A stretch of 37,552 bases of DNA from Acidobacteriota bacterium (GTDB taxonomy: Bacteria; Acidobacteriota; Thermoanaerobaculia; Thermoanaerobaculales; Thermoanaerobaculaceae), in the NCBI GenBank assembly GCA_004298115.1, contig SCRJ01000159.1, positions 1-37,552 of the forward strand, read 5' to 3'. Positions 18,437 through 27,069 of this stretch are shown here, in pieces. Below the pieces are notes generated by a model. That model did not search any database and was not told the DNA's origin. It was given only the letters and a program-made list of their open reading frames with translations. Position 1 is the first letter of the stretch; the number at the start of each line of letters is the position of its first letter. Both the position numbers and the translations under genes were made by a program.

Positions 18437-18442
18437 TATCCT
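18437..18442 (+). promoter_or_regulatory. -10-like TATCCT for the kinase gene
   Basis: TATCCT would start transcription near 18449, giving a leader of about 37 nt with GGAGG (18476-18480) before ATG 18486. The rest of the 261-bp divergent gap with aceE holds no gene that I can see. Confidence 0.4.
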
Positions 18443-18485
18443 TGCGGAATGGCAGAACGACGTCAGGTGGCGAGCGGAGGGCGCG

Positions 18486-19421
<936 letters not shown>

Positions 19422-19452
19422 GCCCGCGCGGGCGATCTGGACAGAGACGCGC

Positions 19453-19458
19453 TATCAT
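19453..19458 (+). promoter_or_regulatory. -10-like TATCAT before the PaaK/SufS/S51 operon
   Basis: TATCAT stands 32 nt after the kinase stop and about 70 nt before the GTG of the adenylating enzyme. It suggests the trio is transcribed separately from the kinase. The -35 is weak. Confidence 0.3.
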
Positions 19459-19529
19459 GAGCGCCGCGCCGTGGCCGCGAGCGGCAGGGATGACGCTCGG
19501 ACCGGCCCCGGCAGGAAGAGTCGAACACC

Positions 19530-20825
19530 GTGGCTCCCGACCCGTACGCCGCCCGCTGCACCGCCGCCCTCGAGGACGCGCTGGCCGCCGTGCCGTTCTA
19601 CCGGCGGTGGCGCGAGCGCGACCCGGGACCGGCCCGGCCTCTGGCGGAGCGGATGGCCGCGATGCCGGTCCTCTCGCGAATGGACCTGCGGGCGCACGTG
19701 CCGCACGGGTTCGTCAGGAGCGGCCTTTCCACGCACGACGGGTTCGCGACCGGCGAGATCGAGATCGTCACCACGAGCGGAACGACCGCGGACCGCGCCG
19801 CGGTCGTCTGGCACCAGCCGTGGTGGGACCGCTCGCTGCGCGAGGCGGCGCGCGTCCACCCGGCGCTCGAAGCGGTCTACGGCGGGCCGCACCGCGAAGC
19901 CGTCCTCACCTCGCCGATGTGCACCGGGAACCTCTGCCACGTCGGCGAGCTGCCGATGGCGGAGCGCACGCTCGGGAACCTCCTCTTCCTCAACCAGGAG
20001 CTCGACCCGGCGCGGTGGGACGCGGCGAGCGTCCGGCGGATGGCGGACGAGCTGGGCGCGTTCCGGCCGGACGTCATCGAGGCGGACCCGGCGTACCTGG
20101 CCGTCCTCGGGCGCGCGTGTCTGGGCTCGGGCACGCCGCTGCACCAGCCGGCGTGCATCTCGCTGACGTACGAGTTCCCGTCGCGCCTGCACGTGCGCGA
20201 GATCCGCCGCGCCTTCCCGGGCGTGCCGGTCGTGAGCTCGTACGGTTCCACCGAGACGGGCTACGTGTTCACCGAGTGCGAAGCCGGCCTCCTCCACCAG
20301 AACACGGCCTCGTGCCACGTCGAGCTCCAGCCGGTACGGGCGGGGCGCGAGAGTGGGCGGCTCGGCCGCATCCTGGTCACGACGCTCGGCAACCCGTGGT
20401 TCGGGCTGCTCCGGTTCGACGTCGGCGATCTCGCGCGGCTGCACGCCGGCGCGCCCTGCCGGTGCGGCCGGACGGACGGGCTCACGGTGGAGTCGATCGA
20501 GGGCCGCGTCCGCGACCTGACCTTCGACACCCGGGGCGTCGCCGTGACCGTCCGGCAGCTCGACGACGCGATGGCGACGGCGGACGGCCTGCTCGGCTAC
20601 CGGATCGAGCAATCGGGGCCGCGCCGGTACCTGGCGCGCTACGTGGCCGAGGACGGGGCGGGGCGAACGCTCGGCGAAGCGCTGCCGCCGCTCCTGCGCG
20701 GCGTCTACGGCGCCGACGCGGAGGTCGCCGTGCGGCGCGAGCCGGCGCTTGCCCCCGAGCAGTCGGGGAAGTTCAGGCTGGCTCTCACCACGTTCGCGTG
20801 GGACGTCGAGGAGTTGTTCGAGTGA
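19530..20825 (+). CDS. PaaK/coenzyme F390 synthetase-like adenylating enzyme
   Basis: A 431-residue ANL-superfamily protein of the phenylacetate-CoA ligase group, which activates a carboxylic acid as acyl-AMP. Visible motifs are the phosphate loop VTTSGTTADRA (80-90), SYGSTETG (237-244), RFDVGD (295-300), the Cys pair C310/C312 in the CRCGR motif of the PaaK group, and EGRVRD (324-329). A small C-terminal domain is present. It is not obviously in a phenylacetate pathway: no paa genes are near. Its stop overlaps the GTG of a SufS-like gene, so the product probably works with that enzyme, perhaps activating a carboxylate to receive sulfur or an amine. The start GTG 19530 has only a weak AGGAAGAG upstream. 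Confidence 0.8.
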   Translation: MAPDPYAARCTAALEDALAAVPFYRRWRERDPGPARPLAERMAAMPVLSRMDLRAHVPHGFVRSGLSTHDGFATGEIEIVTTSGTTADRAAVVWHQPWWDRSLREAARVHPALEAVYGGPHREAVLTSPMCTGNLCHVGELPMAERTLGNLLFLNQELDPARWDAASVRRMADELGAFRPDVIEADPAYLAVLGRACLGSGTPLHQPACISLTYEFPSRLHVREIRRAFPGVPVVSSYGSTETGYVFTECEAGLLHQNTASCHVELQPVRAGRESGRLGRILVTTLGNPWFGLLRFDVGDLARLHAGAPCRCGRTDGLTVESIEGRVRDLTFDTRGVAVTVRQLDDAMATADGLLGYRIEQSGPRRYLARYVAEDGAGRTLGEALPPLLRGVYGADAEVAVRREPALAPEQSGKFRLALTTFAWDVEELFE

Positions 20826-22045
20826 AGACGGCGCCCGGTCCGCTCGACCCGCTCGCCCGCTCCCGTGCCGACTTCCCGTTGCTGGAACGGACGATCGACG
20901 GCCGGCCGATCGTCTACCTCGACAGCGCCTCCACCACGCCCAAGCCTCGCTGCGTCATCGACGCGGTCGTCGGCGCCTACACCGCCCACACCGCCAACGT
21001 CCACCGCGGCGTGCACGTCCTCTCCGAGGAGGCGACCGAGGCGTTCGAGGGCGCGCGGGCGGAGGTCGCGTCGTTTTTGAACGCGTCCCCGGCGGAGATC
21101 GTCTTCACCCGCAACTCGACCGAGGGCGTCAATCTCGTCGCCCACGGCCTCGGGTTCCGTCCCGGCGACGAGGTCGTGCTGACGGCGCTCGAGCACCACT
21201 CCAACTTCCTCCCCTGGAGGGTCGCCGCGCGCGCGGTCCCGGTCGATCTGGACGGCGACGGGATGCCGCGCTACGACGAGGTCGAGCGCCTGCTGTCGGC
21301 ACGCACGCGCCTGCTCGCGCTCGCCCAGGTCTCGAACACGACCGGCGTCGTCGCCCCGGTGGAGGAGTGGATCGCCGCCGCGCACGCCCGCGGCCTTCCC
21401 GCGCTGGTGGACGCCGCGCAGAGCGCGAGCCACCTGCCGATCGACGTGCGCGCCCTGGACTGCGACTTCCTCGTCCTCTCCGGCCACAAGCTGCTGGGGC
21501 CGTCGGGGATCGGGGTGTTGTACGGCAAGCGCGAGCGGCTGGAAGCGCTCGGGCTCTATCAGACCGGCGGCGGCATGGTGCGCCGCCACGGCGACGACCG
21601 CTTCGACGCGCACGACGTGCCGCTGCGCTTCGAGGCCGGCACGCCCAACATCGAGGGGGCGATCGGCCTGGGGGCGGCGCTGGCGTATCTTCGCGGGCTC
21701 GGCATGGACGCGGTGCGCGCCCACTCCCTCGCGCTCGGCCGCCACCTGGTCGAGGGTCTGCGGGAGATCCCCGGCGTCCGCGTCGTCGCCGGCTCGGCGC
21801 CGCTGGAGCGGCGCATCGGCCTGGCGACGTTTTCCGTGGAGGCCGCCGGGCTGAGCCAGGAGTCGCTCGCCCGGCTCCTGTGCGACCGCTACCAGATCAT
21901 CGCGAGCGGCGGCTACCACTGCGCCCACATCCTGCACGACCGCCTGCAGCTCGCGGGGACGGTGCGGATCTCCACCCACGTCTTCAACACCCACGCCGAG
22001 ATCGAGCGCGCCCTCGAGGCGTTGCGGGAAATCGCGGCGTGGTGA
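20822..22045 (+). CDS. SufS/CsdA-like cysteine desulfurase or class V aminotransferase
   Basis: A 407-residue PLP enzyme. Motifs are ALEHHSN (122-128, His125 stacking on PLP), VDAAQSASHLPIDV (196-209), PLP lysine K223 in SGHKLLGPSG, EAGTPNIEG (271-279), and a catalytic-type cysteine C367 in GYHCAH. SufS-type enzymes take sulfur from cysteine to give alanine and a persulfide. The downstream substrate-carboxylate arginine appears kept (R382, VRIS). The residue five before the cysteine, arginine in classical SufS as I recall it, is Ser362. No sufBCD or iscU genes are adjacent. Context with an adenylating enzyme suggests a dedicated sulfur- or amine-transfer pathway rather than general Fe-S assembly. 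The GTG overlaps the upstream stop. Confidence 0.87.
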   Translation: MKTAPGPLDPLARSRADFPLLERTIDGRPIVYLDSASTTPKPRCVIDAVVGAYTAHTANVHRGVHVLSEEATEAFEGARAEVASFLNASPAEIVFTRNSTEGVNLVAHGLGFRPGDEVVLTALEHHSNFLPWRVAARAVPVDLDGDGMPRYDEVERLLSARTRLLALAQVSNTTGVVAPVEEWIAAAHARGLPALVDAAQSASHLPIDVRALDCDFLVLSGHKLLGPSGIGVLYGKRERLEALGLYQTGGGMVRRHGDDRFDAHDVPLRFEAGTPNIEGAIGLGAALAYLRGLGMDAVRAHSLALGRHLVEGLREIPGVRVVAGSAPLERRIGLATFSVEAAGLSQESLARLLCDRYQIIASGGYHCAHILHDRLQLAGTVRISTHVFNTHAEIERALEALREIAAW

Positions 22046-22058
22046 CCGAGGCGTCTCG

Positions 22059-22760
22059 GTGAGCGGCGGGCCGCGGCCCGTCGTCCTCGTCGCCGGCTCG
22101 CCGGGGAGCGGGGCGAGAGGCGCCGACCCGATCCTCGCGGCGGCCCTCGCCGCGGCCGGCCGGCCGCGCCCGTCGGTCGCCTACATCGGTGTGGCGAGCG
22201 ACGACGACCGCGACTTCCTCCGGTTCGTCACGGCGTACTTGCAGCGCGCCGGGGCGGGGGAGGTGCGCCTGGCCGCGCTCGCCTCGGCGCGCGCCGACGT
22301 CGCCGAGGCCCGCGCCGTGATCGAACGCTCGGACGTCGTGTTCGTGAGCGGCGGCGACGTCGAGGCCGGCATGACCCACCTCGAGAAGCGCGGGCTGCTC
22401 CCGTTGTTGCGGAGGCTGCACGGCGCCGGCACGCCGTTCATCGGCCTGTCGGCGGGCAGCATCATGCTGGCGCGCTGCTGGGTGCGTTGGTCCGACCCCG
22501 ACGACGACGCGACGGCCGAGACCTTCCCCTGCCTCGCGCTCGCCCCGATCCTGTGCGACTGCCACGCCGAGGGGGACGACTGGGAGGAGTTGCGGGCGCT
22601 GCTCGAGCTGACCGGCGAAGGGGTCGGCTACGGGATCCCGGCGGGAGGCGCGCTGCGCGTCGACCCGCGCGGCGCCGTCGCCGCACTCGGCAAGCCCGCG
22701 CAGCGCTTCGAGTACCGGCGAGGCCGTGTCGAGACGCTAACGAAGCTCACCCCGGCGTGA
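22059..22760 (+). CDS. Peptidase S51-like (PepE/cyanophycinase fold) protein
   Basis: A 233-residue protein with the class I glutamine-amidotransferase-like fold of peptidase E and cyanophycinase. SGGD (97-100) and GLSAGS (129-134, nucleophile Ser131) form the nucleophile elbow, and DCHAEGDDW (167-175) supplies the probable catalytic His169. Members hydrolyse Asp-X dipeptides, cyanophycin units or unknown peptides. No signal peptide is seen, so it should act in the cytoplasm. The GTG at 22059 follows the SufS-like stop by 13 nt, making it the third gene of the operon. It may process or detoxify the product of the first two. Its substrate is unknown. Confidence 0.82.
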   Translation: MSGGPRPVVLVAGSPGSGARGADPILAAALAAAGRPRPSVAYIGVASDDDRDFLRFVTAYLQRAGAGEVRLAALASARADVAEARAVIERSDVVFVSGGDVEAGMTHLEKRGLLPLLRRLHGAGTPFIGLSAGSIMLARCWVRWSDPDDDATAETFPCLALAPILCDCHAEGDDWEELRALLELTGEGVGYGIPAGGALRVDPRGAVAALGKPAQRFEYRRGRVETLTKLTPA

Positions 22761-22841
22761 GCGACCGGTCCGGCCGGCGGGTGGGGCCGGTCCCCCGGGT
22801 TCGCCCGCGACCCGCCCGTCCGGCGGCGGCGAGCCGCGAGG

Positions 22842-24125
22842 TCATCCGGTCGAGACGGCGCCCGGTGCCGGTCGCCCGCCTGCGCGACCCGAAAAGCGCA
22901 CGCTCCTGAGCCCGGCCGCGACCGCGATCGGGAGGGCCACGGAGAGCTCCCGGTCGAGGGAAAACCGCAGCACGTGGTCGAGCGGGAGGGGCGAGGTCAC
23001 GTACGCCGCCAGGAGCGCGCCCGCCCACACCCCGACGATGATCCGGACAGGGCGTGCGTCACGGCCGCCGAGCGCCGCGAGCGCCGCCGCCCACGCGAGG
23101 AACAGCGCCGCGTGGATGGGCGTCACGACCGCCCGGAACGCCCCCGGCAGGTGAAGGAACCGGCCTGCCACCCATGCCGGCGAAAGCACGCTCGCGTACC
23201 CGGTCACACCGTGCAGCGCCGCGGCGACGCGCCAGCCGCCCACGGATCCCAGCGTCGCCAGGGCGATCGCGAGCGCGGCGCGCCGCGGCGCCGTCCGCCA
23301 GGCCGCGAGCGTCAGGGCGGCCGCGAGCGCGATCCCCTCGTTCTTGGTCGCCGCGAGGATCGCGCCCGCGGCGGCGGCGGCGATCCATGCGCCGCGCTGC
23401 CCCGAGATCGCGCCGAGCAACGCGACGACGCCGGCGCTGATCCCGAACGCGATCAACGGCTCGGCGTACCCGGAATAGGCGACCGAGGGCGTGAGGATGA
23501 CCGGGACCCACGCGCCCACCGCAGCCGCCAGGGCGCGGACCGGCGCCGGCGCCGGGGTGGCGCACTCCCAGCATGCCGCCGCGATCCCGATCACGAACAG
23601 CGCCTGCCACGCCGCGGCCGCCGCCGCCGGATCGCCGCCGAAGACGACGCCCGAAGCGATGAGATCGGGCCAGAGCGGCGGGTAGTCGGGGTGGGCCAGC
23701 CAGTCCGGGGGCCGCACGAGCCAGGCGAAGTCGTGACCTCCGGCCAGCGCAAACACCTTGGCCTTCAGGCCCCACGAGTAACGAAAGTCCCACCCGAACG
23801 CCGGCACGGCCGCGACCGCGACGGCGCGCGCGGCGACCGCGGCGGCCGCCGCCGCGCCCCACGCCCACTCGCGGCGTCCGGACCGCGGGGCCGTCGGGTG
23901 GGCGAGGAAACCGGCCGCCGCCGCCACGACCGCGGGGAACGCCAGCGCGGCCGGGGTCCAGCGAATCCCCGCGAGGTCGAGGACGGCGAGCGACGTCCCC
24001 ATGAGCGCGACGCCCCAGAGCACCGCTCCCAAGACGGCGCCGGGCGCGCCGGGGAGCCGCCGGTGCCAGCGCGAGATCCCCCAACCCCCCAGCAGCGAGA
24101 GCGCGACCGGAAGCCAGGCGCTCAT
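22842..24125 (-). CDS. Polytopic membrane protein, GT-C/GT39-like
   Basis: A 427-residue protein with about ten hydrophobic segments. After the first helices, FGWDFRYSWGLKAKVFALAGG and HPDYPPLWPDL resemble the luminal acidic loop and following region of GT-C glycosyltransferases (ArnT/PMT/GT39 type), which use polyprenyl-linked sugars. The family assignment is by pattern only. The ATG overlaps the stop of the small upstream gene by four bases (ATGA), so the two are translated together. It is convergent with the S51-like gene, and the 81-bp gap has GC-rich inverted segments but no clear terminator. Confidence 0.65.
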   Translation of the reverse strand: MSAWLPVALSLLGGWGISRWHRRLPGAPGAVLGAVLWGVALMGTSLAVLDLAGIRWTPAALAFPAVVAAAAGFLAHPTAPRSGRREWAWGAAAAAAVAARAVAVAAVPAFGWDFRYSWGLKAKVFALAGGHDFAWLVRPPDWLAHPDYPPLWPDLIASGVVFGGDPAAAAAAWQALFVIGIAAACWECATPAPAPVRALAAAVGAWVPVILTPSVAYSGYAEPLIAFGISAGVVALLGAISGQRGAWIAAAAAGAILAATKNEGIALAAALTLAAWRTAPRRAALAIALATLGSVGGWRVAAALHGVTGYASVLSPAWVAGRFLHLPGAFRAVVTPIHAALFLAWAAALAALGGRDARPVRIIVGVWAGALLAAYVTSPLPLDHVLRFSLDRELSVALPIAVAAGLRSVRFSGRAGGRPAPGAVSTG

Positions 24126-24508
24126 CGGGAGGTCCGCCGAAACAGCCGCACCTGCCCGGATGCCCAGATCTCGCGCCAGCCCGGCGCCGTCGGCCGGTCA
24201 TCGGTCGTCACGACCGTGTCGTCGTGCGAGTCGAGAGGAAAGTCCGGCATCGCCGTCCACGACACGTCCGGGCGGCGCCAGGCGGCCTCGAGGAGCAGGA
24301 ACCTGCAATCGCTGCGGCTGGCCCCGAGCCGGTCGAGTAGCCCCACCGGGGCGCCGTGCGGGAGCGGAGCTCCGGCGAGCGGCGCGATCACGTCCTTCCA
24401 TGCGGGCGTACGGGGGAGGCTGCGGTCCGGCCCGACGAGGGAGGCGACGCCGAGGGCGCACGAGACGACCGCGGCCAGAAGCGCCGCCCCCGTGTGCAGG
24501 GCCTTCAC
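24122..24508 (-). CDS. Small membrane-anchored protein coupled to the GT-C-like gene
   Basis: A 128-residue protein of unrecognised family. Residues about 4-27 are a hydrophobic signal anchor; the rest is soluble and probably periplasmic, ending in WREIWASGQVRLFRRTSR. It resembles the detached C-terminal soluble part seen after the membrane helices of some GT-C proteins, but this is a guess. The start codon is GTG 24508. TATCGT (24515-24520, minus strand) ends 6 nt before it, so the transcript should be leaderless. Its stop overlaps the ATG of the larger membrane protein. Confidence 0.6.
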   Translation of the reverse strand: MKALHTGAALLAAVVSCALGVASLVGPDRSLPRTPAWKDVIAPLAGAPLPHGAPVGLLDRLGASRSDCRFLLLEAAWRRPDVSWTAMPDFPLDSHDDTVVTTDDRPTAPGWREIWASGQVRLFRRTSR

Positions 24509-24514
24509 GCCGGA

Positions 24515-24520
24515 ACGATA
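24515..24520 (-). promoter_or_regulatory. -10-like TATCGT, leaderless start of the 24508 gene
   Basis: On the minus strand TATCGT is followed by 6 nt and then the GTG at 24508. Confidence 0.45.
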
Positions 24521-24621
24521 GCATGCGGCCGAACGGGTCGCCGGGAGCGGCCGCCGCTGGCGCCGTGGCTCGGCGCGCGGCGATCCGCGTCAGTCATGCA
24601 GGGGACACCGGGAGGATGATC

Positions 24622-24677
24622 TGGCTCCGCAGGAGGGGCTCGAACCCCCAATCCCGCCGAGGCGGGATTAACAGCCG
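24622..24677 (-). pseudogene. Truncated tRNA-Asn copy (3' half only)
   Basis: The acceptor 3' strand with encoded CCA and the T arm are identical to tRNA-Asn at 24737-24811: 35 bp perfect, 24617-24651 against 24732-24766. The GTTAA anticodon-loop segment is also kept. The variable-region side is replaced by a TCCCGCC/GGCGGGA hairpin, and no 5' half (D arm, 5' acceptor) can be found upstream. It cannot fold into a tRNA. It may be an att-type duplication or recombination scar. About 60 bp of GC-rich sequence without a recognisable feature separates it from the intact gene. Confidence 0.75.
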
Positions 24678-24736
24678 CCGGCCGCCGAGGCGTCGTGGAG
24701 GAAGCGGCGCACGCCGCGGCTTTTGATTGGGTGATC

Positions 24737-24811
24737 TGGCTCCGCAGGAGGGGCTCGAACCCCCAACCCTCCGGTTAACAGCCGGATGCTCTACCATTGA
24801 GCTACTGCGGA
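24737..24811 (-). tRNA. tRNA-Asn (anticodon GTT)
   Basis: The minus strand gives a 75-nt cloverleaf: acceptor TCCGCAG/CTGCGGA, D arm with AGCTCAATGGTAGAGC, anticodon arm with loop TGTTAAC (anticodon GTT), T arm GGGGGTTCGAGCCCC, discriminator G and genome-encoded CCA. It is transcribed from a consensus promoter just upstream. Confidence 0.95.
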
Positions 24812-24824
24812 GCACGCACACCAC

Positions 24825-24838
24825 CCCTGAAATCAGGG
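24825..24838. promoter_or_regulatory. 14-nt inverted repeat at the tRNA-Asn transcript start
   Basis: CCCTGA (24825-24830) and TCAGGG (24833-24838) are perfect inverted repeats around AA. They coincide with the predicted first bases of the tRNA precursor. They could be a hairpin that marks the 5' leader, or an operator. Confidence 0.4.
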
Positions 24839-24844
24839 CCAACC

Positions 24845-24873
24845 TTTCTACACTGCGGGCGCGGCCGTGTCAA
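24845..24873 (-). promoter_or_regulatory. Consensus promoter of tRNA-Asn
   Basis: On the minus strand: TTGACA (24873-24868), 17-bp spacer, TAGAAA (24850-24845). Transcription would start near 24838. The -35 overlaps the stop codon of the DUF3891 gene, so it lies partly in coding sequence. Confidence 0.75.
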
Positions 24874-25634
24874 TCGGCGGCGCCGGTCGCGAGCAGCGTC
24901 CAGGCGAGGCGCACGGTGGGCGCGGCCGCCCACGCCGCGCGCAGCGCCGCCTCGTCCGCGAAGCGGCCGGCCGGGAGCAGGCGCCCCTCGGCGCTGAGGT
25001 CGAGTCGCCGGCCGACCAGCGGCCACGGGCGCACGCGGTAGGTGCGGTCCGCAACCGACTTCAGGCTCAACGGCGCGAGTCCGCCGCGCCGCGGGAGGTC
25101 CGCGAGCACCGTCGTGCCCTGCATCCCGAGGGCGAGGTGAACGGCCAGGGCGTCGGCCAGGCGGACCACCGCGCGGTTGGTCTGGTCGGCTTCGGGCGCC
25201 AAGGCCGCCCGGTAGCGCGGGTCCGCCGCGAGGTCGTCGCGGAGGCGGCTGCGCAGCGCCTCCTGCGCGGCGAGGAACTCGGGGTGGGGGTGGTGAGGGC
25301 TGAACGCGGCGAGGCTCGAGACGTGGTGCGAGACCAGGTACGCCACGTAGCGGCCGCGCACCCCGGCGCGCTCGACCGCCGCGGCCCAGACCGCCTCGCG
25401 CTCGTCCTCGGGAAGGGTGTCGAACGCCAGGGGGCGGCCGTCGCCGCCCAGGCGCGGCTCCTCGCGTCCGTCCCACCCGGCATCGTGGAGGAGGACGGCG
25501 GCCAGGGTCTCGGCGCGGGGCGACGGCCGCGGCGTCAGCCGGTTGCCCCAGTGTTCGGCGATCTGGAACGCGAGGAAGGCATGGGCGGACTGCGCGATCG
25601 CGACGACGCCGCCGGTCGTGGGGTGAGGGATCAT
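24870..25634 (-). CDS. DUF3891 family protein
   Basis: A 254-residue soluble protein. It has several conserved histidines: H18, H28, the LLHDAGWDG block (H50, D51) and LVSHHVSSL further on, an arrangement that looks like a helical HD-type metal site. The reaction is unknown. The start is ATG 25634: TACACT (25642-25647, minus) ends 7 nt before it, so the transcript is predicted to be leaderless. The in-frame upstream extension is arginine-rich and has no start signal. The N-terminus MIPHPTTGGVVAIAQSAHAFLAFQIAEHWG looks typical for this family as I know it. Confidence 0.75.
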   Translation of the reverse strand: MIPHPTTGGVVAIAQSAHAFLAFQIAEHWGNRLTPRPSPRAETLAAVLLHDAGWDGREEPRLGGDGRPLAFDTLPEDEREAVWAAAVERAGVRGRYVAYLVSHHVSSLAAFSPHHPHPEFLAAQEALRSRLRDDLAADPRYRAALAPEADQTNRAVVRLADALAVHLALGMQGTTVLADLPRRGGLAPLSLKSVADRTYRVRPWPLVGRRLDLSAEGRLLPAGRFADEAALRAAWAAAPTVRLAWTLLATGAAD

Positions 25635-25641
25635 CGCCGTC

Positions 25642-25647
25642 AGTGTA
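25642..25647 (-). promoter_or_regulatory. -10-like TACACT, leaderless start of DUF3891 gene
   Basis: TACACT on the minus strand is followed by 7 nt and ATG 25634. Confidence 0.45.
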
Positions 25648-25674
25648 GCCAATTCCCCGCCCGGCGCGCGCCGG

Positions 25675-27069
25675 TCAGCGCGCCGGACGTTGCGGCCGCG
25701 GGAGGACCCCGCTCGGAGCCGAGGGTGCGCGTCGGGCGACGGCCTCGGCAACCGGGAGGAAGTCCGGCGCGCCGCCGGCGGCGAGCACGAAGACGAGGTC
25801 CGCCACGTTCGTGCCGGTGGGGCCCGTCACGATCGCCTCGGGCAGGCCGGCGAAGAACCCCCAGGCGTCGTTGTCGGCGAGCGCCGCGGCGGCGTCGCGC
25901 CCGCGTTTCGTCGCCCGTCCGATCGTGGCGCCGTCCACGACGGCCCCGGCCGCGGGCGAGACGCCGTCCACACCGTCACTGCCGGCGGCGAGCAGGCAGC
26001 GCTCCGGGACGTCCGCGAGGCCGCACGCGGCCGCGAGCGCGAGCTCGAGGTTGCGGCCGCCGCGGCCGCGCCCGGTCACCCGGACGGTGGTCTCCCCGGC
26101 CAGCAGCAGCGCCGTGCCCTCCCCGGACGTGAGGCTCGCCGCCAGCGCCGCGAGCGCGGTGCCCGCGCTGCGGGCGTCGCCGCGCAGGGTGCGCGTCAGC
26201 TCCCAGACCTGCAGGCCGGCGGCCCGGGCGGTCGCCGCGGCGGCGGCAAGGGCATCGGCGCTCGAGCCGAGGAGGTGCGTGGCCGCGTGGGCGAGCCGGG
26301 GATCGCCAGGCTTCGGCGAATCGGCGCGTTCGCCGCACGTTCCCTCGGCGAGGATGCGAACGGCGTCGGGGAACGTGGCCGCCTCCCCGCTGCGCTCGAG
26401 CACCGCGAGGGCGTCGGCGAAGGTCGTGGGGTCGGCGGCCGCCGGCCCCGAGGCCACGGACGTGAGGTCGTCGCCGGGGACGTCGGAGAGGGCGAGCGCC
26501 AGCACCGCTGCGGGACCCGCCGCCGCGAGCCGGCCGCCGCCGCCGGCGAACAGGTGCTTGCGCACGGTGTTGAGCTCGGCGATCGGCGTCCCGGCGGCGA
26601 GCAGCGCGGCGGTGAGTGCCGCCGCTTCGTCGAGGTCCACACCCGGCAGCGGCGCGGCGAGCAGCGCCGAGGCCCCTCCCGAAAGGAGGAGGGCCACACC
26701 GTCGTCGGGGGTGGTGGCGGCGAGCGCCGCCAGCAAGTCGCGGGTGGCGGCGGCGCCGCGCCCGTCCGGAACCGGGTGCCCCGCGAAGCGGGTGGCGGAA
26801 GCCACCGACGCCGGGGTCGGGGCGCCGTCCGGCGCGAGGACGAACACCGAGTCCGGCGCGCGCCGGCTGCGGCGCAGGAACTCGGCCGCGAGTCCGGGGC
26901 CGGCCTTGCCGAGCGCGACGAGGAGCAGCCGCCCGGGTGGCTCGAGAACGCTGCCGCCGAACTCGATGCCGCCGGGGGTGAACCCGATCCGGCGCGCGAG
27001 CGCGCTCGGGCCGACCGCCGCGACGGCGGCGGCGAACATCGAGCGGGCGAGACGGGCGAGCGGCGTCAC
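25675..27069 (-). CDS. Glycerate 2-kinase (GckA/TtuD, DUF4147-MOFRL)
   Basis: A 464-residue enzyme that phosphorylates D-glycerate, feeding it to 2-phosphoglycerate and glycolysis. The N-terminal DUF4147 domain has the ALGKAG loop, LAPDGAPTP and LLLSGGASALL. The C-terminal MOFRL domain has LLLAGETTVRVTGRGRGGRNLELALA and LAAGSDGVDG followed by AGAVVDG. Length matches the family. The start is the GTG at 27069, which overlaps the stop of the preceding YggX-like gene by four bases (GTGA). The much longer open frame upstream belongs to no recognisable protein. Substrate preference (glycerate against hydroxypyruvate) cannot be read from sequence. Confidence 0.87.
   Translation of the reverse strand: MTPLARLARSMFAAAVAAVGPSALARRIGFTPGGIEFGGSVLEPPGRLLLVALGKAGPGLAAEFLRRSRRAPDSVFVLAPDGAPTPASVASATRFAGHPVPDGRGAAATRDLLAALAATTPDDGVALLLSGGASALLAAPLPGVDLDEAAALTAALLAAGTPIAELNTVRKHLFAGGGGRLAAAGPAAVLALALSDVPGDDLTSVASGPAAADPTTFADALAVLERSGEAATFPDAVRILAEGTCGERADSPKPGDPRLAHAATHLLGSSADALAAAAATARAAGLQVWELTRTLRGDARSAGTALAALAASLTSGEGTALLLAGETTVRVTGRGRGGRNLELALAAACGLADVPERCLLAAGSDGVDGVSPAAGAVVDGATIGRATKRGRDAAAALADNDAWGFFAGLPEAIVTGPTGTNVADLVFVLAAGGAPDFLPVAEAVARRAPSAPSGVLPRPQRPAR

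Noticed and set aside
24622-24720. A second functional tRNA
   Set aside because: No 5' acceptor strand or D arm matches the 3' half, so no cloverleaf forms.
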